Below are positions 30,598 through 40,955 of a stretch of DNA of 64,000 nt, one piece after another. Position 1 is the stretch's first letter. Each line of letters starts with the position of its first letter. The DNA is from Persicaria tinctoria (lineage: Eukaryota; Streptophyta; Magnoliopsida; Caryophyllales; Polygonaceae). The translations under genes were made by a program, and so were the position numbers. The stretch spans positions 40,834,475-40,898,474 of the forward strand of contig JBANSL010000009.1 in the NCBI GenBank assembly GCA_037127255.1, in the 5' to 3' direction. The notes under the pieces were generated by a model. The model made no database searches. It was not told the DNA's origin and saw only the letters and a list, made by a program, of their open reading frames with translations.

Positions 30598-31581
30598 ATG
30601 TTGAGATTATCGCAGTTCGAAGGTGAAGATTTTCACCTATATCTCGATAGGTTGCAGAGGTGTGTGGACATCCGCAATGTGCGGGGTTTCCATGATAGTT
30701 TGCGAGATATGGTTGTCTGCGTTGTAGAGGGAATGAATGCTGAGACAAAGGCACGTGCTATATATATGAGCGGAGGAAGTCTAGTAGGGTTAGGTTTGAT
30801 GGGAATTTGGGATCTTATCTGCTACATGGGTCACCAGGCCTTGCAGGAAGTGTCATTTGCCCAAGAACCTCAACCGATGGATTACTTTTACGCACCTTCG
30901 GATGATCTATCCATGTCCTCTTATGAGGAGAATGAGCAATTGTGTCAGCAGATCGCGGAATTGGGTGAACGAGTGCACCAAATGGTCCAAGTGGGGAATG
31001 AGATACCAACTTGTGAAGCAGGTGAACTACCGTCTCAACCGGTGGTTAACCTGGTAGAGAGCCTCACCACAAACACCCTAGGGAGTGGCAAGGACCTGTT
31101 TGTCACACCTAAGGGAAGCTCAGAAAGTCATGAAGATGAAGGTTATTGCGTGCTTCCTATTCCTCCCTCATTGAGTTCATCTGAGTCTACTCCGCTACCT
31201 CCCATACCCTTGAGCTATGAGCATGATAATGTTTTGGCGGAGGAGGATATGTTCGCAGACGATGACAGTTTCTTCAGCGATGAAGAGGAGAGTACACTAC
31301 TTCCTGACATGGAGTGTCATGAGTCGACGCATGAGATCCCATGTGATTTATTGTCTCCTTCATTCGATGAGATTGTCTCGAGCTCGCCTATCAAGGAACC
31401 AAGTCCGAAGCTAATTTCTGTGGCTCCTGAGCAAAGAATTGATATCTTTTGCAATGGTGAGAAGTTCAGTGATTATGTTGATCCTTGGGCTCATTATTTT
31501 GACATACCGCCAATGGAACTGAATTGGTGTGGTTCTACATACCCGCGGCAGAGATTCACACTCGGACATATGAGGAGTTGA
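30598..31581 (+). CDS. Gag-like or unknown protein of the young element (327 aa)
   Basis: Single intact frame 168 nt after the PBS. Residues about 1-90 (FEGEDFHLYLDRLQRCVDI...) loosely recall the start of plant gypsy Gag, where FxGxDxHxHLxxF is usual, but the rest of the Gag core and any zinc knuckle are missing. Residues about 100-125 are glutamine- and glutamate-rich and may form a short coiled coil. Residues 190-260 are acidic, with many Ser and Pro. The frame has stayed open in a nonautonomous element. I cannot assign a function; a Gag remnant is the most likely origin. Confidence 0.55.
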   Translation: MLRLSQFEGEDFHLYLDRLQRCVDIRNVRGFHDSLRDMVVCVVEGMNAETKARAIYMSGGSLVGLGLMGIWDLICYMGHQALQEVSFAQEPQPMDYFYAPSDDLSMSSYEENEQLCQQIAELGERVHQMVQVGNEIPTCEAGELPSQPVVNLVESLTTNTLGSGKDLFVTPKGSSESHEDEGYCVLPIPPSLSSSESTPLPPIPLSYEHDNVLAEEDMFADDDSFFSDEEESTLLPDMECHESTHEIPCDLLSPSFDEIVSSSPIKEPSPKLISVAPEQRIDIFCNGEKFSDYVDPWAHYFDIPPMELNWCGSTYPRQRFTLGHMRS

Positions 31582-33088
31582 GGACATACTTTAACTTCAA
31601 CTTATTCGTATGTAGTGCCCGCTTACCTAGATGGTGTGCACAAGAGTTTGATTTGCTGCTGAGGGCACTGACGATGTCTGAATGAGTCTTAAATGGACAA
31701 CTAAAATGTCGAGCCAACGACATGAAACAAAGGCGCTGCTTGGGAGGCAACCCGAGGTAAGTTTTTCTTTCTTTTTCTTTTTTTCTTTTCCTTCACCCTG
31801 ATTATATTTGATTTACTTTTGTTGTCTTTATTGTTTCATTGAGGACAATGAAAACTTTAAGTGTGGGGGAGAGGAATTCTATATATAGATGCATATAGGA
31901 GATCATATTTAAATTTATGCATCATGTTTAATTTCTGTAATCATTTTTATTAATCTTTGTTTATTTTCGTATTAAAAAAAAAAATTAAAATTTCAGAAAT
32001 CCAAAAATAGAGCATGCATTTCATACATATGTGTTATTCAAATACCCATCTTGCTTAGTTTGTCCTCTATTTTAAATTTCAAGCATGATTCATAAAAATC
32101 CCATGGAGTTCTGGATGTTTTGATTATTATCTGTATTTGATTTTTGTGGAACATGAGCTAGCGAATGTAATTGAGCATGTATGATTGAGCTAAAGTGTGA
32201 TTGAAGTCCTAAAAACATGACTATGTGAGAATGTTTGGCCTTATTTGAAATTTTTTTTGCTCAGTTGTGTGAATTACTCGCCTAGTGTTGCTACCTCTTG
32301 ACATTGACTGCAGTATCTATTTTTAAAGACCGACTCACATGTTTGTTGCTTGCGGAGTTTATGTTTATATTTTGAGTCTTTTTATTTAATTTTATGCATA
32401 TTTAGTGAATAAGGTGGCAATGGTTAATGCACTTAGTAACCGGATCTATGCATGACACCCATGGGTATGATTCGCGCAAAAAGGTGTTGAAAACTATCCA
32501 CTAGGAAAGAAGCTTGACCATTGAGTAACCAGGTTCATTCATGACACCCATGTTTGCAACTTGCGTCAAAAGGTGTTCAAGTGGACTTCATATTAGTAGT
32601 TGAGGTGTTGATAGACCGGGGCCATTCATGACACCCATGTTTGCGCTTCGCGTAAGGAAGCACCAAGACAAGAAAAAGAAAAAAAAAGAGAAAAGAAAAC
32701 CAAAGAAAAAGAAGAAGAAAAAAAAAAGTGTTGCATTTTATTTTCTTTATTGTGTCCCGCAAGTAATGACATTTCGGTAGAGAATTGGTGATATGGTGGT
32801 CAATGTCTATGAGCTTAGTGCATGAATGGTTTGAGTTGAGAGTTGTACTTAAAAGCCTAAACACATGAGTGAAACACATATTTCTGGTGAGGTTGGATGA
32901 CGTCTACTTTTGAGCTTTGATCACTGGAATACATGCTATGACGTTTGTTTGCTTGGTTTATGTTTTCACCTGCTATGATGTTGCTTTTTGATGAGGTTGA
33001 AACTTGAAAGGATTTCCTGTGGGATGCGTTGATTCATGTTCATTCTATCATTGCTTGAGGACAAGCAAAGGTTAAGTGTGGGGGAGTT
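31582..33088 (+). other. 3' noncoding region of the young element
   Basis: No gene. A polypurine-like box at 31838-31873 (GAGGACAATGAAAACTTTAA then GTGTGGGGGAGAGG) and a terminal one at 33057-33088 (GAGGACAAGCAAAGGTTAAG then TGTGGGGGAGTT) frame three copies of the CATGACACCCATG motif at about 32451-32475, 32533-32567 and 32620-32655. Confidence 0.8.
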
Positions 33089-34605
33089 TGATAGCATGCA
33101 TTTAGGTAGGCATAATAGGTTGCATTTAGCTTAGTTAAGATGCATTTCATGGATGGATTAAGCATGATTTGCATATTAGTTCTCTATGTTGTCGGAGTCG
33201 GAATCTACACACTTTTATTGATTATTTCAGGTAATGGTAGATCCGAGGAGAAGACATGAGTTGATAACGCATTTGATGAGAATGTCTAGTTGATCGAAGA
33301 AGCTTACATGAAGATCTCAAGAGGTCATGAGAAGAAGAAGCGAACCTAAACGAAGAACAAGTCTGCAGAAATTGTCGCCAGACATGCTAAACTTGTTTTG
33401 CACTTTCTGGAGGCCTCGGTTGTCCGATCGACTATTATGACCATGCGTTGGAAAGCTCTTTCAGAGAGCTACAACTTTCATGTTGACGTCGAGAGCTAAT
33501 TCGAGACGGAATTTTCGGGAAATGCTATCTGGCGCGGCCGCGCTGCACTTGGCGCGCCCGCGCTGCTACCCGACGCGACCACGCTGCTAGGAGGAAGTGG
33601 CCGCGCTGATACACCAAATGGAAGAGTTGAAGACGAGGCTGGCGCGCCCGCGCTGCACTTGGCGCGCCCGCGTCGGTCCTGGAGTCGGATTCTTATCCGA
33701 TTCTGTTATCTTATTAGTTTTAATATTTTATTATTATAATTATACGGGATGTTAAACCCGATTTTATTAGGTTATATAGGCCGAGAAGGCAGTAGAGAAT
33801 GATTAGGTTATTTTCCAGAGACATATTTTCCTTTTGCATTATCTCACAAACCCTATGGAGAACTAACTCTCCTTTGTTGCACTTGGTTCTTTGAAGCCTT
33901 CAATTGATTTGGTTGTGAGTATTCTACTCTTGTTCGTCCTTTGTTAGTTGTTTCGATCTCCTGAGCTTATTGCTTGATTGCTTATTATTGATTTATCTAG
34001 ATTGATCACCTAGGTTTATCGATACTAGTCATACTGCTAGGGTTTCCAATTCCAGGTCTTTGGTTGTAGATTCATTGTAGCAAACACAATCTCCATACGC
34101 GGTCGCTTGTGGTAGATTGTGAGGGAGATTCGATTACAGGCTATTTTAACGGGTTGTTAGAATCGCTTGTATCTCATTATAATTCATGTTTGAATGCTAT
34201 TGCTTTATTATTTGGTGAAGGTTTTCCCTTGTAATTTGGTGATAAGTGCTTTTAGGACTGGTAGGACTAAAAGCTATTACACGATCTGAATTGAGAACAA
34301 TTACTGGACATTAGAACTTGAGACTCATAGAATGCGATGATGAACCATCTTAATTGTTGTGCGGATAATTACCTGGTGTGATACCTTTCCATCATATATT
34401 CACAACCTTTTTACTTGCAACTTGTTCTGTTACTATTTCTCACACACAAAACTCCCCCTTTAATCAGTTACTTTTGGTAATAATACTTGCTCTTACAACT
34501 GATTCTGTTTCCCTGTGGGTTCGACCCTAACTTACCTACTATACTTGTTATAGTTTGCATCTTAGGAATTTACTTTGATTTGGCATAACGACTTTAGGCC
34601 TGTCA
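33089..34605 (+). repeat. 3' LTR of the young element
   Basis: 1517 bp, the same length as the 5' LTR and nearly identical. Differences seen include TGCTGAAC/TGCTAAAC, GTTTCGCA/GTTTTGCA and AATTGTACG/AATTATACG. Confidence 0.95.
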
Positions 34606-34806
34606 GCGTGCTTCAAAAAATTAAAACGAAAACGGTTTTATAAGAAAAGTGTCTTCCCAAAACCAAATTTAACTAGAGGGAATAAATTTTTGTTTTTAAG
34701 CACCCTCATTTATTTTTATAAACCGTTCTCGAATTTTTTTTTTATATTTAGAGTTTTTTTTAGTAATTAGATTAAGTAAATGCACAATGTTACAAAAAAA
34801 ATTCCG

Positions 34807-34880
34807 TAGCTCGGGTGGCAGGAGTGTAAAGTGGACGAATTTAGTATGAGGGTGCAAGAGGTCTTGGGTTCGACTCTTGG
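34807..34880 (+). repeat. tRNA-like Pol III box pair (SINE-like) inside the CACTA element
   Basis: Box A-like TAGCTCGGGTGG (34807-34818) and box B-like GGTTCGACTC (34867-34876) at tRNA-type spacing. It is in the right arm of the CACTA element. I see no tail or duplication. Confidence 0.4.
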
Positions 34881-35234
34881 TTCGAGTGTGCAAGAAGTCT
34901 TGAGAGAAATATGAAAGAGCACACTTTTTATTTAAAGCGTGCTTACAGAAATATGAAATAGCACACTTTTCATTTAAAGCGTTCTTATTATTAAGCACGG
35001 TTTGAAAAAAAGTGTGCTAAAACGTTTTTTTAGCACACTTCAATTGAAGCGTTCTTATAATTGGTCCTATGACAATTTTAAGAAAGGTTCAACACAAAAC
35101 CATGCTTAAAATATGGGATCACGGTTAAATAGTAAGTGTGCTTGTTTGGGAGCGCACTCATTATAAGCACAGTACGAGAAGTGTGCTCCCATGCATTAAA
35201 AAAGCGTGCTCTGGTCCCCCTTTTTGTACTAGTG

Positions 35235-35476
35235 CTTAATTGACCTTGGACTTTCTGTAGTTGACTTCGAGCTTTCCGTCCTCTCTCTGAATTGTTGTTA
35301 AATGCCTCGATTTCTGCAAAATTAAATAGAAACTAGTGTAGACTCTATAATTGGGCAAATAAGCATATATTAAACTACATAGATTATGTACTATATATTC
35401 TAACCCAAATGTATGAAATGCATGCAGAAATCGATATAAAAGTAAGTATAAAACATGATGAACTAGGCTCACAACA
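35235..35476 (-). repeat. 5' LTR of Gypsy A, outer part
   Basis: Begins with the CTT duplication of the CACTA element and continues the LTR to its TGTTGTGAGCC start (complement of 35466-35476). It aligns with 12595-12823. Gypsy A's ATGCT duplication follows. Confidence 0.9.
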
Positions 35477-35909
35477 ATGCTTCGGTGAAAAGTGATACTC
35501 AACCACTCTGGTTGGTTGTGTTGTAAGGAATAATGATGGTCAAGTTATTCGGATACATAAATGTAACGTTAGGATGAGTTCTGTCATTTTGGCAGAAGCT
35601 TTTGCTGTATATACAAGTATAAGACTGGCAGCGGAGATGGGGATCCGAAGATTGATAGTTGAGAGTGATTGTGTTATCATCATCGACGCCATCAGTCATG
35701 CGAACAATATACTGGAAGGTCATTCAAATAATCCAAGAGATCCATTCATTAAGAAGAGATTTTGAGAGCATCACTTTTCAACATTTCTATAGAGAGGCTA
35801 ATGGTACAACTGATTTTATTGCTAAATCTAAGTTCAATTGTAATTTTATTTTGTGTGCTTGTTGTTGTGAGTTACAGAACATCATCTTGCGAGATGATCA
35901 TGAATGTCG
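35477..35909 (+). pseudogene. RNase H-like (RVT_3) sequence, 3' piece
   Basis: Continues the frame left at 11204. It contains GCVVRNNDGQVIRIHKC, ILAEAFAVYTSIRLAAEMGI, LIVESDCVIIIDAI and, after a frame change near 35745, FESITFQHFYREANGTTDFI. This is the RNase H fold found in plant RVT_3 proteins: the E of AEAFA, the D of ESD and the late YREAN motif are present. The frame is shifted near 35520 and 35745, and Gypsy A splits it, so it is dead. It was either a host RVT_3 gene or a LINE 3' end; no RT is seen. Confidence 0.7.
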
Positions 35910-36486
35910 GTAGTATATCCAATCTTTTGCCTACCATAAAACAAATATTTTTCTTTTTTAAAAAAAAAATCACTAAATTAGTAAATTATACTATTCGTCA
36001 CTATTGTTACATTGATTATAATTAATTATTTAATTTGATAATAATAAATACAAATTCATATAGAGAAACTCAATAAACAGTTAAAAACATTCTAGTCACG
36101 ATTATAATACGTTATCGATCCATCTCTAATTAGCAACTCTCTAGGTTATTCATATATTTTCGATCGAGTCTATCATATTTTTAATAAAAACTATTATTTC
36201 ATGTAGTTTTAACTCATTAAAAAGTAATAATATATATGAATATGTAATAATATTCGCACAATGAGTAACGAATCAAACATAAAAAATTATATATCTCTGT
36301 ACAACATTACTATTTTCCATAACAGATTGATAAGGAATTAAGGATCGATTAGCTCATACTTAATTTCACTAATCCTCCATCAGAATCTGGAATTGAAAAA
36401 CCCACTAATCTCCTCCAAATTACAATTAATCAAAAGCCGAAGCCCCCAAATCAGAATTCAACCAGATCATATATTCCTTCATCCAG
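35910..36486. other. Intergenic, AT-rich
   Basis: No open frame of note. It probably includes the 3' untranslated region of the minus-strand gene that follows. Confidence 0.4.
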
Positions 36487-36840
36487 CTAGCTGCAAGCGG
36501 TGATCTCGCCCAAAACGATCGTCGGAAACCTTTCCTCGGAGCGAGTTATCAGCTGAGGGGACGACGGAAGCCTCGCGGAGAAACTGTTGATCGGAAACTC
36601 GTCCAACCGCGCTGCCTCGTCGTCGAAATTGAGCGCGTAGCTCGTCGGATCATAACGGAACTCGGACCTGTTGCTCGTACATCGTCTCGCCTTACGGCCG
36701 ATCTTAGAGAAGAAGGTAGCGCACCTCTCCTTGATCTCCTCCGGCAGATCGAGAGCCTTAGATCTGATCCACGACGACCTGGAAGACGAGGAGGAGGTGG
36801 AGGAGGAAGAAGGAGAGTATTGACCGAGATCGTACTCCAT
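36487..36840 (-). CDS. Small plant-specific protein with YDPTSYALNFDD motif (117 aa)
   Basis: Intact single-exon frame on the minus strand, ATG at 36840, stop TAG at 36487. It has a Ser-rich start (PSSSSTSSSSSRSSW), a conserved-looking block EIKERCATFFSKIGRKARRC, then FRYDPTSYALNFDD and a late FSARLPSSP. I know this motif set from small uncharacterised plant proteins of 100-200 residues with no assigned function (recalled, not searched). No signal peptide or membrane segment. A TATA box about 96 bp upstream of the ATG and higher GC content than the surroundings support a real gene. It is the only intact host gene seen in the window. Confidence 0.8.
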   Translation of the reverse strand: MEYDLGQYSPSSSSTSSSSSRSSWIRSKALDLPEEIKERCATFFSKIGRKARRCTSNRSEFRYDPTSYALNFDDEAARLDEFPINSFSARLPSSPQLITRSEERFPTIVLGEITACS

Positions 36841-36935
36841 TGATGGAACTAATTGGCTTAAAGGAGAGAGCTGAAATCTTGAAGAGTATAGAGGGAAGAA
36901 GGTGGATGAAGAGCGTCAGATGAGATTCGCGGGGA

Positions 36936-36941
36936 TTTATA
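36936..36941 (-). promoter_or_regulatory. TATA box of the small host gene
   Basis: The complement reads TATAAA in the context ACCCTATAAATCCCC, 96 bp upstream of the ATG. This would give a 5' leader of about 65 nt. Confidence 0.6.
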
Positions 36942-36949
36942 GGGTTGTT

Positions 36950-37671
36950 GGAATCGTCGCTTTATCTGTTTTCTTTACTTGGAAAAAAAAATTGTTGCAT
37001 TTTAATTAAACTATCATATCCCCAATTGCATTGGGTCCTTTCTCTTCTTTTTTATCACTCCCACCACTTTACAGATACACATGAAAGCGACGGCTTTGTT
37101 AATGCATCAAAAACACAACAATTAGCAGTCATCATACTTTTAAGGAAAAAACGTATATTAATAATAATGACTGGAAAATGAGTCATACTGAAGATCTCCT
37201 CTATAAACAAACATCCCATGTGAGATGCTGATATATGCAAATTGACCTCTTTTTGTCACTCGATCGATTTTCCGAATAGAAATCCCATCAGTTGAATCGC
37301 GCCTTTAAATATACGGAGTATAATACTATATATACAGTACAAGTGGCTTATTGCTCGATCGATTATGTAAGAAGAGACCAGCCTCGCGGGGTGCGCACCC
37401 TCCACTTTACGAGTCACATGTTACTAAAGCTTTCACTAAAGTCACATGGTTCATCTCCCATGACATTCAGTATTTCTAGCTTCCAGAGGTTCCAGCAATT
37501 TGAGTGTACGTCTTATTCTCATATCTTCAGCAAAATCAATTGATTTTCGAACAAGATAGCTTATCTCAAACCCTTCATAAATCACGAGACTCTCACATCC
37601 CATCCTTGTCAAACGAACTAATAATTTATACGTACGTACACAATTGATAAGACTTGTTGTGTACATCCAAA

Positions 37672-37673
<2 letters not shown>
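36950..37673. other. Intergenic, nothing recognised
   Basis: Probably the upstream region of the small gene. Only short frames without motifs. Confidence 0.4.

Positions 37674-37764
<91 letters not shown>
37674..37764. repeat. (AT)n microsatellite
   Basis: About 45 uninterrupted AT dinucleotides. The Tyr-Ile open frame across it is an artefact. Confidence 0.98.
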
Positions 37765-37766
<2 letters not shown>

Positions 37767-37929
37767 TAGCTAGTGTGTATTGTATATATAGGTAAGAATT
37801 CGAAATACTAAACAATATCTCTTCAGTAAATCGATGGACTGACATATTGACTGACAGACATATCGTCAGGATACAACAACATACAATTGTGCTAGCAAAA
37901 ATAAAGAATGAAAAATTCGAACACAATAT

Positions 37930-38119
37930 TGATGATCTGATAGATTGAGATTGGAGAGATAGAGATGCGGAAGCAAGAGAAGAGAAAGAGAAAAATACAA
38001 CCAACAACTCTTCATTGAATTGGTGTTCTGTTAGCTCCAGAAGAGCTATTTATAGAAGAAGATGTAACTTCTTCTTATTTACACAAAATGGCCCATACTT
38101 CCTATATTACATTTCATTA
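37930..38119 (-). repeat. 3' LTR of Copia C
   Basis: 190 bp. It contains the complement of a TATA box (CTATTTATAG at about 38048). Next to it, in element orientation, is the purine tract TTGAGGAGGAG. Confidence 0.88.
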
Positions 38120-38169
38120 CTCCTCCTCAAGTGAGGCAGTGGTGAACATGTTCACAATGCCTAACTTGC

Positions 38170-38460
38170 TTAGGTTCTTAATATATTGATCATAGGATAT
38201 AGCCTTTGTAAAGACGTCTGCAGGTTGCTCTCCTGTAGGAATGTATCCCAGTGTGATTGCCTTTCGATGAGCTTGTCTCTTACAAGATGATAGTCCCCTT
38301 CGATGTGCTTAGTCCTCTCATGGAATACAGGGTTTTTTGCTATATGTATGGCTTCTTGATTATCACAAAACAACTTCACAGGTTATGTATGCTTGATGCT
38401 CAGATCCTCTAACAATCTCACTATCCATGTGATCTAATAGCAAGCAGTGGCCATAGATTT
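38170..38460 (-). pseudogene. Copia C RNase H end
   Basis: Encodes the [20 protein letters not shown] segment typical of copia RNase H, then VRDKLIE. It is separated from the RT frame by a stop near 38434 and has lost the last residues by frameshift near 38220. Confidence 0.8.
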
Positions 38461-39126
38461 GTACTCTGATTCTGCAGATGAAGTGGCTACATACGTTTGC
38501 TTTTTAGTCTTCCGTGAGATTAAAGTGTTACCCAACATCACACAAAATCCAGTAAGGGATTTCCTAGTCATAGGGCAGCTCATCCAGTCTGCATCACAAA
38601 AGACACTCAATTTGAGACTTGAGTTCTTTGAGAGCAACATTCCTTGACCAGGTGCTTGCTTTAGGTATCTCAGAACATGCTTCAAAGCTTTCCAGTGTGA
38701 ATCATTAGACTGATGCATGAACTGACTGAGAACTTGTACTACATAGCATATATCTGGTCGAGTAACTGTGAGGTAGATCAATTTGCCCACAATCTTCCTG
38801 TATCCATTCACATCAACCTCATTTGTTGTACCTTCTAGAGACAGCTTCATTTTGGGATCCAGAGGAGTGTTTACAGGCTTAGAGTATGAAATTCCTGTTT
38901 CCTTGAGCAATTCCAAAGTGTACTTTCTTTGGTTTAGATGGATTCCATCTTCATTCATGTCTACTTCTATGCCAAGGAAGTATCTGATTTGCCCCAAATC
39001 CTTCATGAGGAAATGTTTATGCAGATGCTGCTTTAGAGCCTCAATTTCCTTTGAGCAACTTGTTGTGATGACCATGTCATCTACATAGACAAGCAACGCA
39101 GTGAAAGAGAGTGATGTCTTCTTCAC
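38434..39126 (-). pseudogene. Copia C reverse transcriptase, C-terminal half and RNase H start
   Basis: Contains the catalytic YVDD in LLVYVDDMVITTS, then MKDLGQIRYFLGIEV, VGKLIYLTVTRPDICYVVQ, the FCDADW start of RNase H, and SSAESEYKSM. All key residues are present. It is separated from the N-terminal half by one stop at about 39148, where TGG seems to have become a stop. Confidence 0.88.
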
Positions 39127-39150
39127 AAATAGAGAGTAATCTGCCTTAGA

Positions 39151-39606
39151 CTACACATACCCTGCACCTTTCACCACTTGTGAGAACTTTGCAAACCATT
39201 GTCTTGGGGCTTGCTTTAATCCATAGAGGGATTTCTCAAGTTTGCATACCAAAGCTCCTCCTCCTCCTGTATCAAGTGAGCTCTCTGTGCTTGCATACTC
39301 CTCATCAGAGCTAGCTTGATAACTCTTCAACTTGTGATATGCAGGAGGTAGCTCCATATAAACCTCCTCCTCAAGATCACCATGGAGGAAAGCATTAGTG
39401 ACGTCTATTTGAGACACATACCATCCTTTTGCAGCTGCTACAGAGAGCAAAGTTCTTATTGAAACCATCTTTGCTACGGGTGCAAAGGTCTCACTATAAT
39501 CCACTCCCTCAATTTGAGAGAATCCTCTAGCTACCAATTTGGCCTTATGTCTGTCTAAGCTTCCATCAGCTTTAAATTTAAGCTTGAATAACCATTTGCA
39601 GCTCAC
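39151..39606 (-). pseudogene. Copia C reverse transcriptase, N-terminal half
   Basis: [60 protein letters not shown] and [19 protein letters not shown] are the canonical copia RT blocks. An extra acidic insert ([19 protein letters not shown]) sits between the PPAY and VCKLEKS blocks, where most copies have only a few residues. Confidence 0.88.
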
Positions 39607-39633
39607 AACAGAAGTATTAGATGGTCTAGCAAC

Positions 39634-40709
39634 CTATCTCCATGTGCTTGTGCTCTCTAGTGCATTAAGCTCAATTATCATAGCTTTGCACCAGTCAGGA
39701 CTCAAGAGTGCATTAGAAACAGAATCAGGTTCAGATAATGATGAAACATTACATATGAATTTGTGATATAAAGGAGAGCAATGTGTGTAAGATAGAAAAG
39801 AGGCTATAGGATATGGATAAACATGCTTACTTGAGGAAGATTGCAGTGATGTAGAAGTGGTGGCCTGACATACAAAGTCCTTCAGCCAAGATGGAGGATG
39901 GGAGACTCTTGTAGATGATCTTGTGGGTAGAGTTGGTATGAGAGGTGGTTGGGGTTGGGGAATCTCATCAAAGCCTGGTGGAACAGGTATAGGACAATAA
40001 TCTGCAATGTTGTCTGTGTTTGAAGGTGGATTTAGAGAGGGATACAAGGTAGCGTTTTCCAGTTCCACATTCTGAAACTCAGGTAGATCATTATACACCT
40101 GAGTGGTGGCCAAGTCATCAGAATAAGAATCATTTGTGTTTGATAAAACTGGAGACTGTAAAGGAAGATTTGAGGTAGGAATCATGGCATTAAAAGGAAA
40201 TATATGCTCATGAAAGATGATATCCCTGTTGGTTATGGTTTTATGAGTGAGAAGATTGTAAACCTTGTAACCTTTAAATCCAAAGGGATATCCCAAAAAC
40301 ACACATAGTTCAGACCTGGCATCAAACTTCTTCCTTGAACCACTTGTTGTAGACACAAAACATAAGCACCCAAACACCTTTAATCTAGTATAATCAAGTA
40401 AGGCATCAAATAGGATTTCATAGGGTGTTTTGTGTTTGAGAGGTACAGTAGGAAGTCTGTTAATGAGATATGTGGCAGTTAACACACAATCCCCCCAAAA
40501 TTTGGTAAGTAAGGAGGCTTGAAATTACTTGAGTGCTCTGGCTGTTTCAAGTATGTATCCGTGTTTTCTTTCAACCCTCCCATTTTGTTGAGGTGTGGTT
40601 GTACAAGAGCTTTCATGTATGATGCCTTTTGAAGAGAAGAAGGTGTGTGTTTCAGAGTTAAAAAACTCAGTACCCTGGTCACTACTAACAGTCTTGACAT
40701 GAACATCAA
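39634..40709 (-). pseudogene. Copia C integrase, C-terminal part
   Basis: ATYLINRLPTVPLKHKTPYE, FGCLCFVSTTSGSRKKFDAR, CVFLGYPFGFKGYKVYNL and RDIIFHEHIFPF are the typical end of copia integrase, followed by a Pro/Ser-rich linker to RT. A frameshift at about 40480 separates it from the core segment with the QQNG-like motif (40560-40600). Confidence 0.82.
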
Positions 40710-40955
40710 ACTATTTTTCCACCATGAGAATGAATTTCTGAAGATGGGTGAAGGTTTCAGTTTTGGTTTTCATGAGATAAGCCCACACACTTTTACTCTT
40801 CTCATCCACAATAGTAAGAAAGTATTTGTGACCATTATATGTGGGAGTATCATAGCGTCCCAATAGGTCATAGTGAATCAACTCAAACACATAATCACAG
40901 CATGAGATGCAATTAAGGGAAAAGAATTTTTAGCTTGCTTAGAAATAGGACAAAC

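Larger units (their letters stand above)
28892..34605 (+). mobile_element. Young nonautonomous LTR element, TSD GCGTG
   Basis: 5714 bp with two LTRs of 1517 bp each (28892-30408 and 33089-34605), starting TGATAGCATGC and ending GGCCTGTCA. A perfect 5-bp duplication GCGTG lies at 28887-28891 and 34606-34610. It has a tRNA-Asp PBS and a GTGTGGGGGAGTT purine tract. The interior of 2.7 kb encodes one 327-aa frame and no protease, RT or integrase. By eye I count about eight differences between the LTRs. It is the youngest and innermost layer of the nest. Confidence 0.95.
28261..35234. mobile_element. Nonautonomous CACTA element, TSD CTT
   Basis: Left end CACTAGTACAAATATAGGGG and right-end complement CACTAGTACAAAAAGGGGG form the CACTA-type terminal inverted repeat. 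A 3-bp CTT duplication lies at 28258-28260 and 35235-35237, inside the Gypsy A LTR. Subterminal regions hold many repeats of ACGAACACGGTTT, AAGCGTGCTT and AAGTGTGTTCCCAAA in both directions, as is typical of CACTA elements. No transposase is present. Without the LTR element inside it (28892-34605) it is about 1.25 kb. Confidence 0.92.
11205..35476 (-). mobile_element. Gypsy A: Ty3/gypsy LTR element, Gag-PR only, heavily nested
   Basis: Full element in reverse orientation with TSD ATGCT at 11200-11204 and 35477-35481. The 3' LTR is 11205-12823. The 5' LTR starts at 26784, is interrupted after 28260 and ends at 35476. The PBS matches the 3' end of tRNA-Asp. It encodes Gag and an aspartic protease with an integrase-like tail; RT, RNase H and integrase core are missing. 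Three insertions lie in it directly: hAT (16413-17010), Gypsy B (17445-25969) and CACTA (28261-35234). Their own TSDs show they are all younger. Without insertions the element would be about 8.2 kb. Confidence 0.9.

Noticed and set aside
28261..35234. CACTA transposase search
   Set aside because: No long frame exists outside the nested LTR element, so the element is nonautonomous.
37618..38007. 129-codon minus-strand ORF with Tyr-Ile repeat
   Set aside because: It crosses the (AT)n run and the end of Copia C.
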